A stretch of 6,939 bases of DNA. Source: Gemmatimonadota bacterium (GTDB lineage: Bacteria > ARS69). Location: contig BQJX01000142.1 in NCBI GenBank assembly GCA_021604925.1, forward strand, positions 1 to 6,939, in the 5' to 3' direction. The translations under genes were made by a program, and so were the position numbers. This document shows positions 5,754 to 6,939 of the stretch, in pieces. Each line of letters starts with the position of its first letter. The first letter of the stretch is position 1. Below the pieces are notes generated by a model that saw only the letters and a list, made by a program, of their open reading frames with translations, was not told where the DNA came from and did no database searches.

Positions 5754-6939
5754 GTGCGCTCCGTCATCCTCGGCACCGCCGGCCACATCGATCATGGCAA
5801 GACGTCGCTGGTCCAGGCCCTCACCGGCGTGAACACGGACCGCCTCGCCGAAGAGCGCGAGCGCGGGATCTCCATCGAACTCGGATTCGCCCAGATGGAC
5901 GTGGGCGATCTGCGCTTCGGAATCGTGGACGTGCCCGGGCACGAGCGCTTTGTCAAAAACATGCTCGCGGGCGCGGGCGGCATCGATCTGGTGGTGCTGG
6001 TGGTGGCCGCGGACGAAGGCGTGATGCCGCAGACCCGGGAGCATCTGGATATCCTCCACTTCCTCGGCGTGGAGCAGGGCGTGGTGGCGCTCACCAAGCG
6101 CGACCTCGTGGACGAGGAGAGCTGCGACATCGCCCAGCTGGATGTGGAAGAGGCCCTCGTGGGAACCACGCTGGAAGGCGCGCCCGTGATGCCGGTCAGT
6201 TCCACGACCGGCGAAGGTCTGGAGGAGCTGAAGGCCGAGCTGGCGAGGCTGGCCGAGCGCGTGCAGACGCGATCGTCGGCCGGTCCGTACCGGCTTCCGG
6301 TGGATCGCGTGTTCGTGATGGAGGGCTTCGGCACGGTGGTCACCGGCACCGGGTTCTCCGGAACGGTGCGCGTGGGCGATCGGCTGGACCTGCAGCCCAC
6401 GGAGAAGACCGTGCGTGTCCGGCGCCTGCAGGTACACGGACAGGAGTGCCAGGAGGCGTCCGCCGGGCAGCGGACCGCGCTGGCGGTGCACGGCGTGTCC
6501 AAGGAAGAGATCGAGCGCGGCTACCAGCTGGTCTCGCCGGGGTCGCTCACGCCGTCCTGGATGCTGGACGTGCGCGTGCGCGTGTCGCCGCGCTGGGTCC
6601 GTCCGGTGCGGAATCGCGAGCGCGTGCGCTTTCATCTCGCATCGTCGGAGGATCTGGGGCGCATCATCCTGCTGGACTGTGACGAGCTCAAACCCGGCAC
6701 CGATACCGTGGCCCAGATTCGACTCGAAACCCCGGTGGTGCCCAGCGTGGGCGATCGGTTCGTGCTGCGTTCCTACTCGCCCATGGTCACCATGGCGGGC
6801 GGCACGATCATCGACGCGCATCCGACCAAGCATCGCCGCTACCGGCCCGACGAACTCGAGGCCATCGAGCGCCGCGAGGGCGGCGGACCGCTGGCGATCC
6901 TGCTCGAAAAGGTGAACGGCGCAGGGCTCCTGGGCGTGA
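5754..6939 (+). CDS. selB: Selenocysteine-specific translation elongation factor SelB, N-terminal part (3' truncated by window)
   Basis: This open frame of 395 codons runs off the window end. SelB is the GTPase that carries Sec-tRNA(Sec) to UGA codons marked by a SECIS hairpin. The start is GTG (MRSVILGTAGHIDHGKT). The GTPase domain (1 to about 175) has G1 GHIDHGKT (10-17), a switch-I region TDRLAEERERGISIELGFA, G3 DVPGHE (59-64), G4 TKRD (114-117) and a G5-like VSSTTGEG (148-155). ERGISIELGFA and GHERFVKNMLAGAGGIDLV are of the SelB type rather than EF-Tu. Domain II starts near 178 (YRLPVDRVFVMEGFGTVVTGTGFSG); Asp184/Arg185 and Arg240 (AGQR) align with residues described as contacting Sec. 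Domain III follows to about 355. The winged-helix domains that bind SECIS RNA should follow beyond the window. A weak AGGG at 5739-5742 and coupling to the preceding small ORF probably drive initiation. selA, selC and selD are not in the window. Confidence 0.97.
   Translation, partial: MRSVILGTAGHIDHGKTSLVQALTGVNTDRLAEERERGISIELGFAQMDVGDLRFGIVDVPGHERFVKNMLAGAGGIDLVVLVVAADEGVMPQTREHLDILHFLGVEQGVVALTKRDLVDEESCDIAQLDVEEALVGTTLEGAPVMPVSSTTGEGLEELKAELARLAERVQTRSSAGPYRLPVDRVFVMEGFGTVVTGTGFSGTVRVGDRLDLQPTEKTVRVRRLQVHGQECQEASAGQRTALAVHGVSKEEIERGYQLVSPGSLTPSWMLDVRVRVSPRWVRPVRNRERVRFHLASSEDLGRIILLDCDELKPGTDTVAQIRLETPVVPSVGDRFVLRSYSPMVTMAGGTIIDAHPTKHRRYRPDELEAIERREGGGPLAILLEKVNGAGLLGV

Noticed and set aside
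5685..6833. A 382-codon minus-strand frame opposite selB and the small ORF
   Set aside because: It is a shadow of the selB frame. The plus-strand translation has every GTPase motif; the minus-strand product resembles nothing.

Overview
This is a GC-rich bacterial chromosomal segment. It has strong G/C bias at third codon positions, GTG as well as ATG starts, and purine-rich Shine-Dalgarno sites. I cannot name the species. MurA indicates a peptidoglycan-making bacterium, SelB indicates that it decodes UGA as selenocysteine, and one promoter-like site fits sigma-54. That combination suits several GC-rich environmental lineages (for example deltaproteobacteria-like or Eisenbacteria/Gemmatimonadota-like groups), but this placement is inference only.

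Layout. Positions 1-410 hold the 3' end of murA (cell-wall precursor synthesis). Positions 411-671 are a 261-bp intergenic region. It carries a repeated TATCTGCCA element, a 7-bp palindrome, and about 90 bp further on a -24/-12 (sigma-54-type) promoter candidate just before the first heat-shock gene. Four same-strand genes follow at 672-5116: two different Hsp20/alpha-crystallin small heat-shock proteins, a membrane-embedded HEAGH zinc metallopeptidase of the YugP type, and full-length clpB. All four have good ribosome-binding sites. The gaps (about 50-140 bp) contain inverted repeats, including a 13-bp hairpin without a U-tract after the second hsp20. Convergent to clpB and 25 bp away is a single STAS-domain protein (minus strand, 5142-5468). 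A divergent leader (5469-5617) with competing inverted repeats precedes a 43-codon one-helix membrane protein. Four bases after that lies selB, the selenocysteine-specific elongation factor, which is cut by the window end after 395 codons.

How the genes fit together. The central block reads as a proteostasis module. The small heat-shock proteins would hold unfolding proteins in an accessible state, ClpB (with DnaK, not in this window) would extract and refold them, and the membrane metallopeptidase may do quality control at the membrane, by loose analogy to HtpX. The most distinctive feature is regulatory: the block appears to start from a sigma-54 promoter with an enhancer-like upstream site rather than from a recognisable CIRCE element. 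The STAS and selB units look independent of it. I see no mobile element, CRISPR array, tRNA or rRNA gene in the window.
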